DNA from: a bacterium
Lineage (GTDB): Bacteria > Bacteroidota > Ignavibacteria > Kapaibacteriales > UBA7675
Reading direction: 5' to 3'
Length of the DNA: 64,000 nucleotides
Assembly: GCA_030430495.1 (NCBI GenBank)
Contig: JAUIKM010000003.1
Location: 124,001-188,000 of the forward strand
Shown here: positions 47,329-56,175 of the stretch, piece after piece
Position numbering within the stretch: the stretch's first letter is position 1
How the letters are laid out: each line of letters starts with the position of its first letter
The notes under the pieces: generated by a model
Database searches by the model: none
The model's input: only the letters and a program-made list of their open reading frames with translations
Told to the model about the DNA's origin: nothing
Program-made: the position numbers and the translations under genes

Positions 47329-48687
47329 TTAGCCGGCGGGATCCTTCAACAGGTCGCTGCGGTTAATATCCAGCGCGTCAAAACTGGCGGCCGGAATCAC
47401 GTAGTACCACTGCGCAAAACGGCGGTTCAGCTCGCGCGTGCGCTCGCGGCCCTGCTCGATCTTGCGCTGCCAGTCCTCATAGGCAATCTGCATTTGTTGG
47501 TTCTGGCGATCGGCTTCCGTGCGCAGACTGTCCGGTTTGTTCTGATAATCCAGGTTGGCGGGCTGCGCGGGCTCGGGGAAGTAGGACGGGTCAAACTCCG
47601 CCGTGACAAAGAGATAGCGGTTTTCAGCCGGTCCCGCGGCGTCGGCCTGCTCGCCGCCGGCCGTGAGTTCCAGTCCGCTGCCGTACGCCACCTCGCCAAA
47701 ACGCAATGTGTAGCTGACGCCTTCCTCGGTCTTGAGCTGCATCTCCCCCTCGTTGGAAACGAGCTGGCCGGAGCCGGAGATGTAAAAACCCTTGTCCTGC
47801 AGACTGCGCTGAGCGCTTGCGTCGAGCTGGATGGCGGACTCGCCGAAGTTTTCCAGCCCGGCGGTCAGACCTTCGGGTTTCTTGCGCACGCCGACGATTT
47901 TCAGCTCGTCGAGCGTCTTCAGCATGTTGTCGATTTTACTCGTGTTTAACTCTCGTCCGGCGGGCATGCCCTCCATTTTCCAGTTGTTGCCGTCTTTGGC
48001 AATTCGGAATGCCTGCCCCGGTTCGATGGTGCCGGTGAGTTCGTTAATCGAGTAGTCGTCGACGGTAATGCGGTTGACTTTGGCTTTGTCCAGCAGCAGC
48101 AGATCGGTCTCGATCCAGTCGGCAAAGTTCGTGGACAGTTCCAGATTCATTTTAACCGCGTAGACGCGTTTCTGTTCGGGCAGGCGCACAAAGAACATGT
48201 CTTCGCGGTCTTCGACGTTGTTGCCGACAATCAGGTCGGCGAGCACCTTGTCGCCTTCGCCGCGAATTGTGATGCGCTGGCCGCGTCCCTCGCTGGGAGC
48301 GGTTTCGTCGAGCGGATCGTAAACGCCGAGTTTGTCGTAGTCAATCGGATTGTCGGTTCGGAAGTCGTCGCGCGTCAGGCCGATAAGTCCCGCGGCGGTC
48401 TGCGCCAGGCGGTCCTTGCCGTCGGCCGGATAGTTATTGTGCGAAGGGATCGTCCAGATACCGTTGTTGTTGGCCACTTTAAATGCAAAGGGCGAGCCTG
48501 TTTCCACGTCGTAGCGGATGGCTTCGAGCGAAGTCGCCGCGTTGGGATCTGTAAAATCCGGGAAGAAAATCTCACCGACGTCGCTGAACTCTTCGGGGGC
48601 GGCGGCTTTGGGCTGCGTGACGATTGCCAGCAACAGCAGGACAACAGCGCCGCCGGAGAACACCAGGGTTTTGTTTAATTCACTCAT
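47329..48687 (-). CDS. DUF4340-type membrane-anchored periplasmic protein
   Basis: A 452-residue protein with one N-terminal anchor (TLVFSGGAVVLLLLAIVTQ) and a large outside domain containing DUF4340-like repeats. These include IWTIPSHNNYPADGKDRLAQ, LGVYDP, ADLIVGNNVEDREDMFFVRL, FADWIETDLLLLD, FRIAKDGNNWKME and YTLRFGEVAYGSGLEL. Such proteins regularly accompany GldFG-type ABC exporters. It is the last gene of the minus-strand operon, 1 bp after the GldFG-like gene, and is followed by a strong terminator. The molecular function of the family is not known. Confidence 0.9.
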   Translation of the reverse strand: MSELNKTLVFSGGAVVLLLLAIVTQPKAAAPEEFSDVGEIFFPDFTDPNAATSLEAIRYDVETGSPFAFKVANNNGIWTIPSHNNYPADGKDRLAQTAAGLIGLTRDDFRTDNPIDYDKLGVYDPLDETAPSEGRGQRITIRGEGDKVLADLIVGNNVEDREDMFFVRLPEQKRVYAVKMNLELSTNFADWIETDLLLLDKAKVNRITVDDYSINELTGTIEPGQAFRIAKDGNNWKMEGMPAGRELNTSKIDNMLKTLDELKIVGVRKKPEGLTAGLENFGESAIQLDASAQRSLQDKGFYISGSGQLVSNEGEMQLKTEEGVSYTLRFGEVAYGSGLELTAGGEQADAAGPAENRYLFVTAEFDPSYFPEPAQPANLDYQNKPDSLRTEADRQNQQMQIAYEDWQRKIEQGRERTRELNRRFAQWYYVIPAASFDALDINRSDLLKDPAG

Positions 48688-48688
48688 A

Positions 48689-51382
48689 TCAGCCTCTCAA
48701 CCTCCGCGCCATTGCGGCTCCTTCGCGTTCGCGGCGCTGACGGCGGACAAAGATGACGACGCCGATGACGAGAACGGGAATGGGAGGAATCAAAATGGCG
48801 ATGTATTTAATGATATTAATAATGTCCAGGATCTGACTTTCCATGTCTTCCTTGGCTTCCGCAATCGTGGCTTCCTTCTCCTGATCGATGCGCTCTTTGG
48901 CGACCTCGAACTTGCGGTTTTCGACTTCCTGGATGTTGCGCGCCATAATCTGTTTGGCTTGTTCATCCAGGTCGCTACGCGTGCGCACTTCGTCGATTTT
49001 GCGATCCAGTTCGGCCTGCGCCTGGTTCAGTTTGGTCTGGGCGGCCGCCTCGGCTTCGCGTTCGCGTTCGATGCTGGCTTCAACGAAGTCGGACTTCTGG
49101 TTCTCGACCAATTCCAGGGTGCGGTGTTTAACCCGCTTTTTGCGCAGATCGATAAAGGAGTCGTCGCCCATCACCAGGTCGACGCAGTTCAGGAAGAAGG
49201 TCACGTTGTCGAAGTTAAGTCCTTCGATGCCCATGCGACGCAGGCGGAAGAGCTGTTCGGACACAAAGTCGATATCGCTGATAACCACCAGGTTCATGCC
49301 GGGATCGGCTGCGGAAGCGGCTTCGTCGTCGTCAGATTCTTCGTCGTCCGCGGCGGCTTTGCCGGAGGTGACGTGCGCCGCGACGGTAAATGCCGTGCCG
49401 GTCGGGTTGTTATGCGGCAGATTGGGATTGATTTGCGATCCGAAGAAGGTGCGCATCATCACCTGATTGTAGTTATGCGCGCCCGAGGTATACCCCGTTT
49501 CCAGCAGCGGCTGGAAGTTGAAGCTCGAACCCGGCGACGGGAAAATCGAACCGGGATAGAGCAGGACGAGTTCCTGCAGACCGGAGCTGGCGACACTTGC
49601 CGGGCTGACGGAGTTTTCGTTGCCGCTGCCGGGGCCGATGAAGACAAATTCGGCCGGCACATTCTGCAACTGCGGATGCGGGTTGTAGGTGTCCCAGATA
49701 ATCTGTCCGCTGTTCCAGCTGACGCCGAGCGAGTTCAGCATCGTCTGGATGTCGCCTTTGGGCGTCGGCGGCGGTCCCTGGCGCTGCTGAAAAGGATTTT
49801 GCTGGCCGCCGGGTTGTTCGAGCGGAGCAAGCGCGGGATTGACGAGCGGCAGCGGATCCACCAGCAGGACGGCCGGATTGCCCTGCTCGATATAGGCTTT
49901 CACATTGTCGATAGCCGGCTGCCCGAGCGATGAGGGCAGGACCGCCAGCAGGCCGTCCAGATCTTCGGTAATCGGGTTGGCCGGGTCGATTTCAACAAGG
50001 TCGTATTGTTTGCGCAGTTCTTCCACCATTTCCCATGGCGGGTTACTGCTCATGGCCTGGAAGTCAAAACCGCCGAACACTTTTGCTTCGGTTTTCACGA
50101 CGCCGAGTTTCTTGCGCTGGGTGCGCGCCACGACGCGGATGCTGCGCGCCAGTTCGTATTCGACCGGCAGGCCGCGATCAAAGAACGGCACAACTTCTTC
50201 TTCGGCGCCGCAGGTGTATGCCAGGCCGAGGAAGACCTGCATGGAACCGGCGCGCGCGTTGCTGGGGTCGCTGATTTCGCGCGGCAGGATGTTAAACTTC
50301 TCACGCGCCTCGCGGGCTTCCTCGGTGTAGGGCTCGGTGTCGTACACGACGACCTGAACCTTGCCGCCGGCTTCGGCGTCGATTTCGCGCAGGAAACTGA
50401 TGAGATTCTCACGTGTCTGCACAAACTCGGCGGGCACCTGCGGGCTGACAAAAGCCTGCACAAAGACGGGGCGATCCGAGTCGAGCTGATCGATGAGCGA
50501 ATAGGTTTGATCCGACAGCGAGTGCAGGCCTTCGGCCGTGACGTCCAGACGCATGCCCGCGCGACCGACAATGGTCGTAAGGCAGACAAGGGCGAGCGCG
50601 ATGGCCGCGGAACGGACGATGTAATGCAGCAGCATGCCCGATCCCTCTTTTTTGGCCTGCCAGTGACGGCGGCCGAGAATCGCGACATTCAGATACAAAA
50701 ACAGCGCCGCAACGAGCAGGAAGTACAACAGTCCGGAGAATGTGACCACGCCGCGCGCAAAGTCCTGGAAGTGACTGACCAGACCGACTTCGTAGAGCAG
50801 GCGCTCCGTGTCCGGTCCAAAGACGCCGAAGATTTCCGGCAGGAACATCAGAATGGCCGTAAAGACCGAACCCAGAATGAATGCCACCGTCGAGTTGGGC
50901 GTCAGCAGCGAGGCGAGCATGCCGACGGCGATGAGCGCACCGCCGAACAACCAGTAGCCCATGTAGTTGGCCAGCATCAATCCCAGGTCGGGCGCGCCGA
51001 GCCAGAAGAGCACCACCACGTGACTGAGCGACAGCACGATCGAGGCGGTGTAAATTCCGAGTGCGGCCAGATATTTGCCGAGCGTGACTTCAAAGTCGGT
51101 GGCGGGCAGAGTCAGCAGCAGCTCGTCGGTGCCGCCATTGATCTCGTCCGACCAGATCCCCATTGACAACGCGGGGACAAACAAAATGAGCAGGTAAGGG
51201 AACCAGGCGTTGAGCTGGTTGAGGTTCGCCAGGTTTTCGCGGAAGAAGTCCGCCTGCCAGAACGCGCCGATCGCGCTGATAAAAATGAAGAGCGTAATAA
51301 AGACGTAGCCCGTCGGGCTTGTAAAGTAGCGCGCGATATCGCGGCGGAAAATTGCGTTGACGATTGTCCAGTTCAGTTTCAT
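48689..51382 (-). CDS. ABC permease fused to GldG-type auxiliary protein
   Basis: An 897-residue fusion. Residues 1-240 are a GldF/NosY-type ABC-2 permease with six membrane helices (YFTSPTGYVFITLFIFISAI at the start). From about residue 255 a second anchor leads into the GldG/ABC_transp_aux domain (LRLDVTAEGLHSLSDQTYSL-like start, FVSPQVPAEFVQTRENLISF, FGGFDFQAMSS, LLAVLPSSLG). A long Glu/Arg/Gln coiled coil lies at about 740-840, and a last membrane helix ends in a basic tail. GldF and GldG are separate proteins in gliding Flavobacteria. The ATG overlaps the ATPase stop by 4 bp. No frameshift is visible, so the fusion is real in this assembly. Confidence 0.92.
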   Translation of the reverse strand: MKLNWTIVNAIFRRDIARYFTSPTGYVFITLFIFISAIGAFWQADFFRENLANLNQLNAWFPYLLILFVPALSMGIWSDEINGGTDELLLTLPATDFEVTLGKYLAALGIYTASIVLSLSHVVVLFWLGAPDLGLMLANYMGYWLFGGALIAVGMLASLLTPNSTVAFILGSVFTAILMFLPEIFGVFGPDTERLLYEVGLVSHFQDFARGVVTFSGLLYFLLVAALFLYLNVAILGRRHWQAKKEGSGMLLHYIVRSAAIALALVCLTTIVGRAGMRLDVTAEGLHSLSDQTYSLIDQLDSDRPVFVQAFVSPQVPAEFVQTRENLISFLREIDAEAGGKVQVVVYDTEPYTEEAREAREKFNILPREISDPSNARAGSMQVFLGLAYTCGAEEEVVPFFDRGLPVEYELARSIRVVARTQRKKLGVVKTEAKVFGGFDFQAMSSNPPWEMVEELRKQYDLVEIDPANPITEDLDGLLAVLPSSLGQPAIDNVKAYIEQGNPAVLLVDPLPLVNPALAPLEQPGGQQNPFQQRQGPPPTPKGDIQTMLNSLGVSWNSGQIIWDTYNPHPQLQNVPAEFVFIGPGSGNENSVSPASVASSGLQELVLLYPGSIFPSPGSSFNFQPLLETGYTSGAHNYNQVMMRTFFGSQINPNLPHNNPTGTAFTVAAHVTSGKAAADDEESDDDEAASAADPGMNLVVISDIDFVSEQLFRLRRMGIEGLNFDNVTFFLNCVDLVMGDDSFIDLRKKRVKHRTLELVENQKSDFVEASIEREREAEAAAQTKLNQAQAELDRKIDEVRTRSDLDEQAKQIMARNIQEVENRKFEVAKERIDQEKEATIAEAKEDMESQILDIINIIKYIAILIPPIPVLVIGVVIFVRRQRREREGAAMARRLRG

Positions 51383-52215
51383 GATGCTGCGCCCTCCCTG
51401 CTGTCGTCATCGGCTTCGTCCGATCCGGGCGCGTAATCGGCATGGGCTTCGGCGGCCTCCGCTTCGGCTTTGGCGGCTACGCTGCGTCCGTGATCGGTCA
51501 GTTCGTAAAAGGATTCTTCGAGCGAGCCCTTGCGGCGCAGGTCATCGACCTTGCCGTCGAACACGAGATGGCCGGCGTGCACAAAAATGACGCGTTCGGC
51601 CACGGCGTCGACTTCCTGCAGGATGTGGGTCGACAGCAGAATCGTCTTGGTTTTACCGAGTTCGGAGATGTTTTTGCGGAAGTCGCGGATCTGATTCGGG
51701 TCCAGACCACTGGTGGGTTCGTCCATGATCAGGACGTCGGGATCGTGCAGGAGGGCCTGCGCCAGACCGACGCGCTGCCGGAAACCCTTGGAGAGTTTGC
51801 CCGTGGGTTTATCGAGAACTTCCAGCAGCGAACACTGCTCCACGACGGTGTGGATGCGCGCTTTGGCGGTGTTTTCATCCAGTCCGCGCGCGGCCGCAAA
51901 GAAACTCAGCAGTTCCTGCGGCGTCATGTCGTCGTATAAAGGGCCGTTCTCGGGCAGGTAGCCCAGGCGCCTGGCGGCGCTCAGTCTGTCCTTGTGAATA
52001 TCAATTCCCGCGATGGACACCGTTCCTTTGGACGGCGCCGAATAACCGGTCAGGATGCGCATCGTCGTCGACTTCCCGGCGCCGTTCGGCCCCATGAATG
52101 CAACGATTTGTCCTTCCGGTATCGCGAAACTGATGTCTTCAATGGCCACGAAACTCCCGTAGTATTTGGAGAGCCCGCGCGCATCGATCATCGTTTTGCT
52201 AGGTAATACCGACAT
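51379..52215 (-). CDS. ABC transporter ATPase (GldA type)
   Basis: About 278 residues from the ATG at 52215 (GAGGAAC upstream; a GTG or ATG further up is weaker). Walker A is GPNGAGKST, followed by TGYSAPSKGTVSIAG, the Q-loop region LGYLPENGPLYDDMT, the signature LSKGFRQRVGLAQAL, Walker B VLIMDEPTSGLD and the H-loop STHILQEVD, all as in the GldA/NatA group. The last 40 residues are an acidic Ala/Asp/Ser tail. It heads the operon with the GldFG fusion and the DUF4340 protein. The cargo is unknown; only in gliding Flavobacteria has this exporter been tied to motility. Confidence 0.95.
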   Translation of the reverse strand: MSVLPSKTMIDARGLSKYYGSFVAIEDISFAIPEGQIVAFMGPNGAGKSTTMRILTGYSAPSKGTVSIAGIDIHKDRLSAARRLGYLPENGPLYDDMTPQELLSFFAAARGLDENTAKARIHTVVEQCSLLEVLDKPTGKLSKGFRQRVGLAQALLHDPDVLIMDEPTSGLDPNQIRDFRKNISELGKTKTILLSTHILQEVDAVAERVIFVHAGHLVFDGKVDDLRRKGSLEESFYELTDHGRSVAAKAEAEAAEAHADYAPGSDEADDDSREGAAS

Positions 52216-52233
52216 ATAATGTTCCTCTACCAT

Positions 52234-52583
52234 TCAGGTGCGTTTGCAATTGAATGATTTGTTGACATATTCACATAGTTCATGACGTTGTAATACGGCA
52301 GCCGCCCGGACAAGCGACCACTGACTCAATGGTTGAGCGGCGTGAAAAGAACCGCTGCGGCCCGCGCAAAACGGGCAATCGACACACTTCGGCGGAGCGG
52401 AGGCTGCATTTGACCGAAGGATGTGCAAAAAGTCCCAAATTACATCACACACGTGCTCAAAATCAAGTCAATCGAACGGCGAGGGCCGCGCCTCAATTTT
52501 TCATTCAGACGGCAATGCCGCGACGCACGGATCGTCCCAGCGCATAACTGCCTAACAATATCCTTCGCGCCGGGAACGCGTCC
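52234..52583. other. Divergent promoter region
   Basis: About 350 bp between the ABC operon and the DtxR-family gene. An AT-richer segment at 52240-52300 probably contains promoters for the ABC operon. I see no convincing operator palindrome, terminator or small gene. Confidence 0.4.
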
Positions 52584-53255
52584 GTGAGCACGAATCAGGA
52601 ACTGCAATCCGCCGTAGTCGAGGACTACCTGCGGATGATTTACAAAATTCAGAGTGAGTCGGGCTCCGTCACGACCAGCGAGCTGGCGCAGGCGATGAAC
52701 GTTTCATCGGCTTCGGCGTCGGACATGCTGAAGAAGCTGGCCCGCAAAAAGTTCATCACCTACAAACCCTATTACGGTGCGGCGCTGACGCCGACCGGGC
52801 GCAGCAACGCTTTACTTGTGACGCGGCGGCACCGCCTCTGGGAGATGTTTCTGGTCAAGACGCTGGATTTTTCCTGGGACGAGGTGCACGCCATCGCGGA
52901 CAAACTGGAGCACGCCACGAGCGTGGAGTTGGAGCGGCGCATCGACGAAAAACTGGGCTTCCCGACGACCGACCCGCACGGCGACCCGATTCCACGCGAC
53001 GGCGAACTTGTCACCCGCGAGCTTGTCGCACTGACGGATCTGCCGCTCCACACACCGGCGCGCATCGCCCGCGTATCGGACGACAACCCCGAGATTCTGC
53101 AATACCTGGCGCAGATCGGTTTAAGGCTGGAGCAGCACATCGTGGTCAAGGAATCGGTACCATTTGACAACAGCCTGCACATTGAACTCGACGGCCTCAA
53201 TGTTTTCCTCAGCGAAAAACTCTCACATTCGATCTTCGTAACTCCGGCGGCGTAG
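52584..53255 (+). CDS. DtxR/MntR-family metal-dependent transcription regulator
   Basis: A 223-residue regulator starting at the GTG at 52584. The N-terminal winged helix reads VVEDYLRMIYKIQSESGSVT, then SELAQAMNVSSASASDMLKK and LTPTGRSNALLVTRRHRLWE. The Fe/Mn-binding dimerisation domain follows (VHAIADKLEHATSVELERRI, then DPHGDPIP, a sequence typical of IdeR/MntR-like proteins). A C-terminal FeoA/SH3-like part reads LHTPARIARVSDDNPEILQY. It would repress metal-uptake genes when Mn(II) or Fe(II) is bound; which metal cannot be told. No transporter gene is adjacent. Confidence 0.93.
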   Translation: MSTNQELQSAVVEDYLRMIYKIQSESGSVTTSELAQAMNVSSASASDMLKKLARKKFITYKPYYGAALTPTGRSNALLVTRRHRLWEMFLVKTLDFSWDEVHAIADKLEHATSVELERRIDEKLGFPTTDPHGDPIPRDGELVTRELVALTDLPLHTPARIARVSDDNPEILQYLAQIGLRLEQHIVVKESVPFDNSLHIELDGLNVFLSEKLSHSIFVTPAA

Positions 53256-54178
53256 AGACGTCGCAGGCAACGATTTGTTCCAGAAAATCACGGGAGACTG
53301 GTGTGTGTTGGGGCGACCCGGCGCGTCAAACATTCTTGCGGGACTAATCGGCGTGGCGCTCCCCTTCCTGCAAAGTGGCGTACAAAGCGGAATCTGCCGC
53401 CATAGCGGTTCCAGGCGCTGAGGGTCATCTACGTGTTGATACGTTGCTCTTGCGGTCTCCCGGATGGCGGAAGTTTTTGTTGCAATAACGGCTTTTTAAT
53501 TGATCTGCTTCCGACCTCTACGGAATGCATCTTTTGTTTGTCAATGAGTGTCTGGTTTGAGGCCCGGTGGTTCAACACTGCTGTGTTTAAGGGTGGAGAC
53601 AACACTCCGGGGCGCGGGTCCAGGATCGGGATCGGAAGTATTGAGTCCGCAAGTTAATATCCTGAGAACTGAGGGTGGAATGTTAAAGCGGGAGATGAAG
53701 CCGTCAGACCGCTCGATGCATACTTGAGGCTCGAACGTCAGACCTTGAGGCGGGTAGGTGTAGCCGGCGGACTGATCGATGCATACTTGAGGCTCGAAAC
53801 TGATGCCTTGAGACTGGAAGTACAACTTCAAGACTTTTAGTTTAACACGGAAAACTTCCTGGGCCCATAAATGGGCCCCACCCCCTCCTCCGCCTGTCCG
53901 AAATTCCCAATTTTTCGTCACTTCCGAACACGACCGCCCGCCCCCGTTTTTCACGGCGTTTTTTTCGGGCATACCTCGGGCTCTCGCTTCCCGTCCCACG
54001 GGAATGCCCTCTGCGGCGCAGTTGAAACCTCCGGAAGATTCAACAGGTGCAATGTGTGGACTCTCACATCACTGCACAACCAGAAAAACGCCAACGGGAG
54101 AGTTTCACCGCTGAGCGGTCGGGAAAACGTGGGTAAACGGACCGGGGAATTGCCACGTGTCAAAACCGGCGCAACAGA
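53256..54178. other. Gene-free region with a 63-bp duplicated segment
   Basis: About 920 bp without a credible gene. A 23-bp word (TCGATGCATACTTGAGGCTCGAA, read as two halves) occurs at 53713 and 53776, 63 bp apart, within a longer imperfect duplication at about 53695-53830. A minus-strand frame at 53541-53999 reads through it but has shadow-like ends. Confidence 0.6.
53695..53830. repeat. Two-copy imperfect 63-bp direct repeat
   Basis: Units starting near 53700 and 53763 share GATGCATACTTGAGGCTCGA and a second CTTGAG block further on. The period is divisible by three, like the 54-bp array, so minus-strand translation gives a 21-residue repeat (FEPQVCI then Q/R-S core). Likely an old minisatellite. 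Confidence 0.7.
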
Positions 54179-55447
54179 TCAGGCGGAAGCGGGCGGCTGC
54201 ACACTTGTCTCCGGCGCAATATCCACCGCGTCGTGATGCGCGCTGTCCGTTGCCCTGGCCATCCAGTCCTTGAAAAACATCACCAGAACGGCGGTGGTGG
54301 GAACCGCGATCAACAATCCGATGATGCCAAAGAAAAAGCCAAAAACAAACAGTGAGCCGATCAGCAGCAGTGGGTGTAAACCGACGCGTTTGCCGACGAC
54401 GCGCGGCTGCAGATAGTAGTTGTCCACAAAATGCAGCGCCAGAATCGTGACGCTGATGAGACTGATATTAAGCAGAAACTGATCGTTGCCAGTGAGCAAA
54501 AGAGCCAGACCGCCGACGAGAATACTCGAGAAAATGCCCACATAAGGCACCGGATTCAGCAATCCCGCCACGATGCCAAGCACGATGCCGTAGGGAATAT
54601 TCAGAATCTCAAAAATGATCGAAGCGCCGGCGCCCACCAGCAGAGCCGCCAGCAACTGACCGCTGACGTAGGCTTTCAACAGCCCGTTGATGCGCCCCAG
54701 ATTGTGCAGCAGACGTTGGTTTTTGGTCTCAAGTACAGTCCGGATCAGATCCTTGACTTTGTCGAAATCGCGCAGTGAGTAAAAAAACAGGATCGGCACC
54801 AGAATGATGTTCACGATTTGGTTAACAAGACCGGACAAGCTGGTAAAAAATGTCAACAAAGCAGTGATGACCGTTTGCGTGGTGTCGCGAATTGCAGGGC
54901 TGACTTCCGTGGCGATGATCTGCCGCAGCATCTCCTTTTCCACGCCAAAGGGTTTAAAGAAGACGTAGAGCTGATCGACGTCCAGGAAATTGTTAACATC
55001 GTTGACGACCTGGCCGAGTTCCTTCTGGATTGTATTCAGCTGCACGTAAAGGTCGGGGAACACAACAATGGACAAAGCGGCAATTGCGCCGACAACTGTC
55101 ACTACGATCACACCGGCCAGCACGACCCGCGGCACGCGATAGCGCTTTTTCAGGGTCGTCACAAAGGGATCGAGTACATAGGCCAGCACAAAGGCGATAA
55201 TGAACGGGGCCAGTATGGCGATGACCTCGTTAAAAATCCAGATGGTAAAGGTTAACACCGTCAAAGTGATCAGACGGCGGACCAGATATGATTGACCGCG
55301 GAACGGTACAAGAATGAAGATGATCGCGCCAAAGAGCACGAAGGAGTTCAGACCGATACCGCTGAAGTAGAGGAAAAAACAGTAGAGCACCAGCGCCGCC
55401 GCAACCGTAATGATCGTGACCGCCTGACTCATGTTCCAATTTTTCAC
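54179..55447 (-). CDS. AI-2E family transporter (PerM/YdiK type)
   Basis: A 422-residue polytopic inner-membrane protein of the AI-2E transporter family. Hydrophobic segments lie at about 10-30, 34-52, 60-100, 110-135, 205-225, 255-290, 295-325 and 355-395. The family blocks IIAFVLAYVLDPFV, LVPILFFYSLRDFD, YVSGQLLAALLVGA, IPYGIVLGIVAGLLNPVPYVG and NYYLQPRVVGKRVGLHPLLL, with the late GIIGLLIAVPTTA, are all present. Members export autoinducer-2, ions or other solutes; here the substrate is unknown. Single gene. Confidence 0.93.
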   Translation of the reverse strand: MKNWNMSQAVTIITVAAALVLYCFFLYFSGIGLNSFVLFGAIIFILVPFRGQSYLVRRLITLTVLTFTIWIFNEVIAILAPFIIAFVLAYVLDPFVTTLKKRYRVPRVVLAGVIVVTVVGAIAALSIVVFPDLYVQLNTIQKELGQVVNDVNNFLDVDQLYVFFKPFGVEKEMLRQIIATEVSPAIRDTTQTVITALLTFFTSLSGLVNQIVNIILVPILFFYSLRDFDKVKDLIRTVLETKNQRLLHNLGRINGLLKAYVSGQLLAALLVGAGASIIFEILNIPYGIVLGIVAGLLNPVPYVGIFSSILVGGLALLLTGNDQFLLNISLISVTILALHFVDNYYLQPRVVGKRVGLHPLLLIGSLFVFGFFFGIIGLLIAVPTTAVLVMFFKDWMARATDSAHHDAVDIAPETSVQPPASA

Positions 55448-55505
55448 GCTTGCCCCCGCCTACCTCGTTTTCCAGCCCTTCCTGCCTGAGTGCAAAAATA
55501 CAAAA

Positions 55506-55535
55506 GCGGCGTACAAAGTCACTTTTGTACGCCGC
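55506..55535 (-). terminator. Intrinsic terminator of the bacilliredoxin gene
   Basis: GCGGCGTACAAA with its complement forms a 12- to 13-bp stem around a tiny loop, followed on the minus strand by TTTTGTATTTTT. It lies about 35 bp past the stop. Confidence 0.85.
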
Positions 55536-55569
55536 CTGCGATCAGTCTGATTCTGCTGTGAGTCGTCGA

Positions 55570-56007
55570 TTACTCCGCCTTGCTGGGCATGCGATCGGCG
55601 CAAAACTCGTCAAATGCAAATTCGAGCGCCTGCGCAATCATTTCCGGGCTGCGACCTTCAACAAAATGGCGCGGAATGAAATGCACCAGTTCGCCGTCGC
55701 GCATCAGCGCGATGGACGGGGACGAAGGCGGTTGATTCGTAAAGTAGGTCCGCGCGCGTTCGGTGGCTTCTTTATCCTGTCCGGCAAATACCGTCACCGT
55801 ATGGTCCGGCTGAACCGGGTGACGACGTGAGAGAGCGATGCCGGGGCGGGCGGCGCCCGCGGCGCAACCACACACGGAGTTGATCACCACGAGCGTGGTG
55901 CCGTCCTGCGCCATGGCGGCGTCAACGTCATCGGCAGTCCGCAATTCTTTGATGCCCAGGCTGGTCAGCTCATCGCGCATCGGTTGGACCAAAATCGGAT
56001 CGTACAT
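55570..56007 (-). CDS. Bacilliredoxin (BrxA/BrxB, YphP/YqiW family)
   Basis: Reduces mixed disulfides between bacillithiol and proteins. The 145-residue protein has the CGC active site Cys46-Gly-Cys48 in VVINSVCGCAAGAARPG, and PPSSPSIALMRDGELVHFIP and HFVEGRSPEMIAQAL towards the end, exactly the order of BrxA/BrxB. Together with bshC at 28.9-30.6 kb it shows that the cell makes and uses bacillithiol. Start MYDPILVQPMRDEL is the family start. Own terminator downstream. Confidence 0.95.
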   Translation of the reverse strand: MYDPILVQPMRDELTSLGIKELRTADDVDAAMAQDGTTLVVINSVCGCAAGAARPGIALSRRHPVQPDHTVTVFAGQDKEATERARTYFTNQPPSSPSIALMRDGELVHFIPRHFVEGRSPEMIAQALEFAFDEFCADRMPSKAE

Positions 56008-56175
56008 GACCCCGTGTCCTTTCTGTATTATTCACTTGTCATTCACGATTTAAGCCCACGACGTGCGAGCGCGGAAATTATCGTGCGCCGCGGGCGTGCA
56101 ACAATTGCCCGACGGCCTGCGTCACGAATTCGATGAACCAATTTTGAACTGATTTTTGAACGCCTGCAGGTTGCC

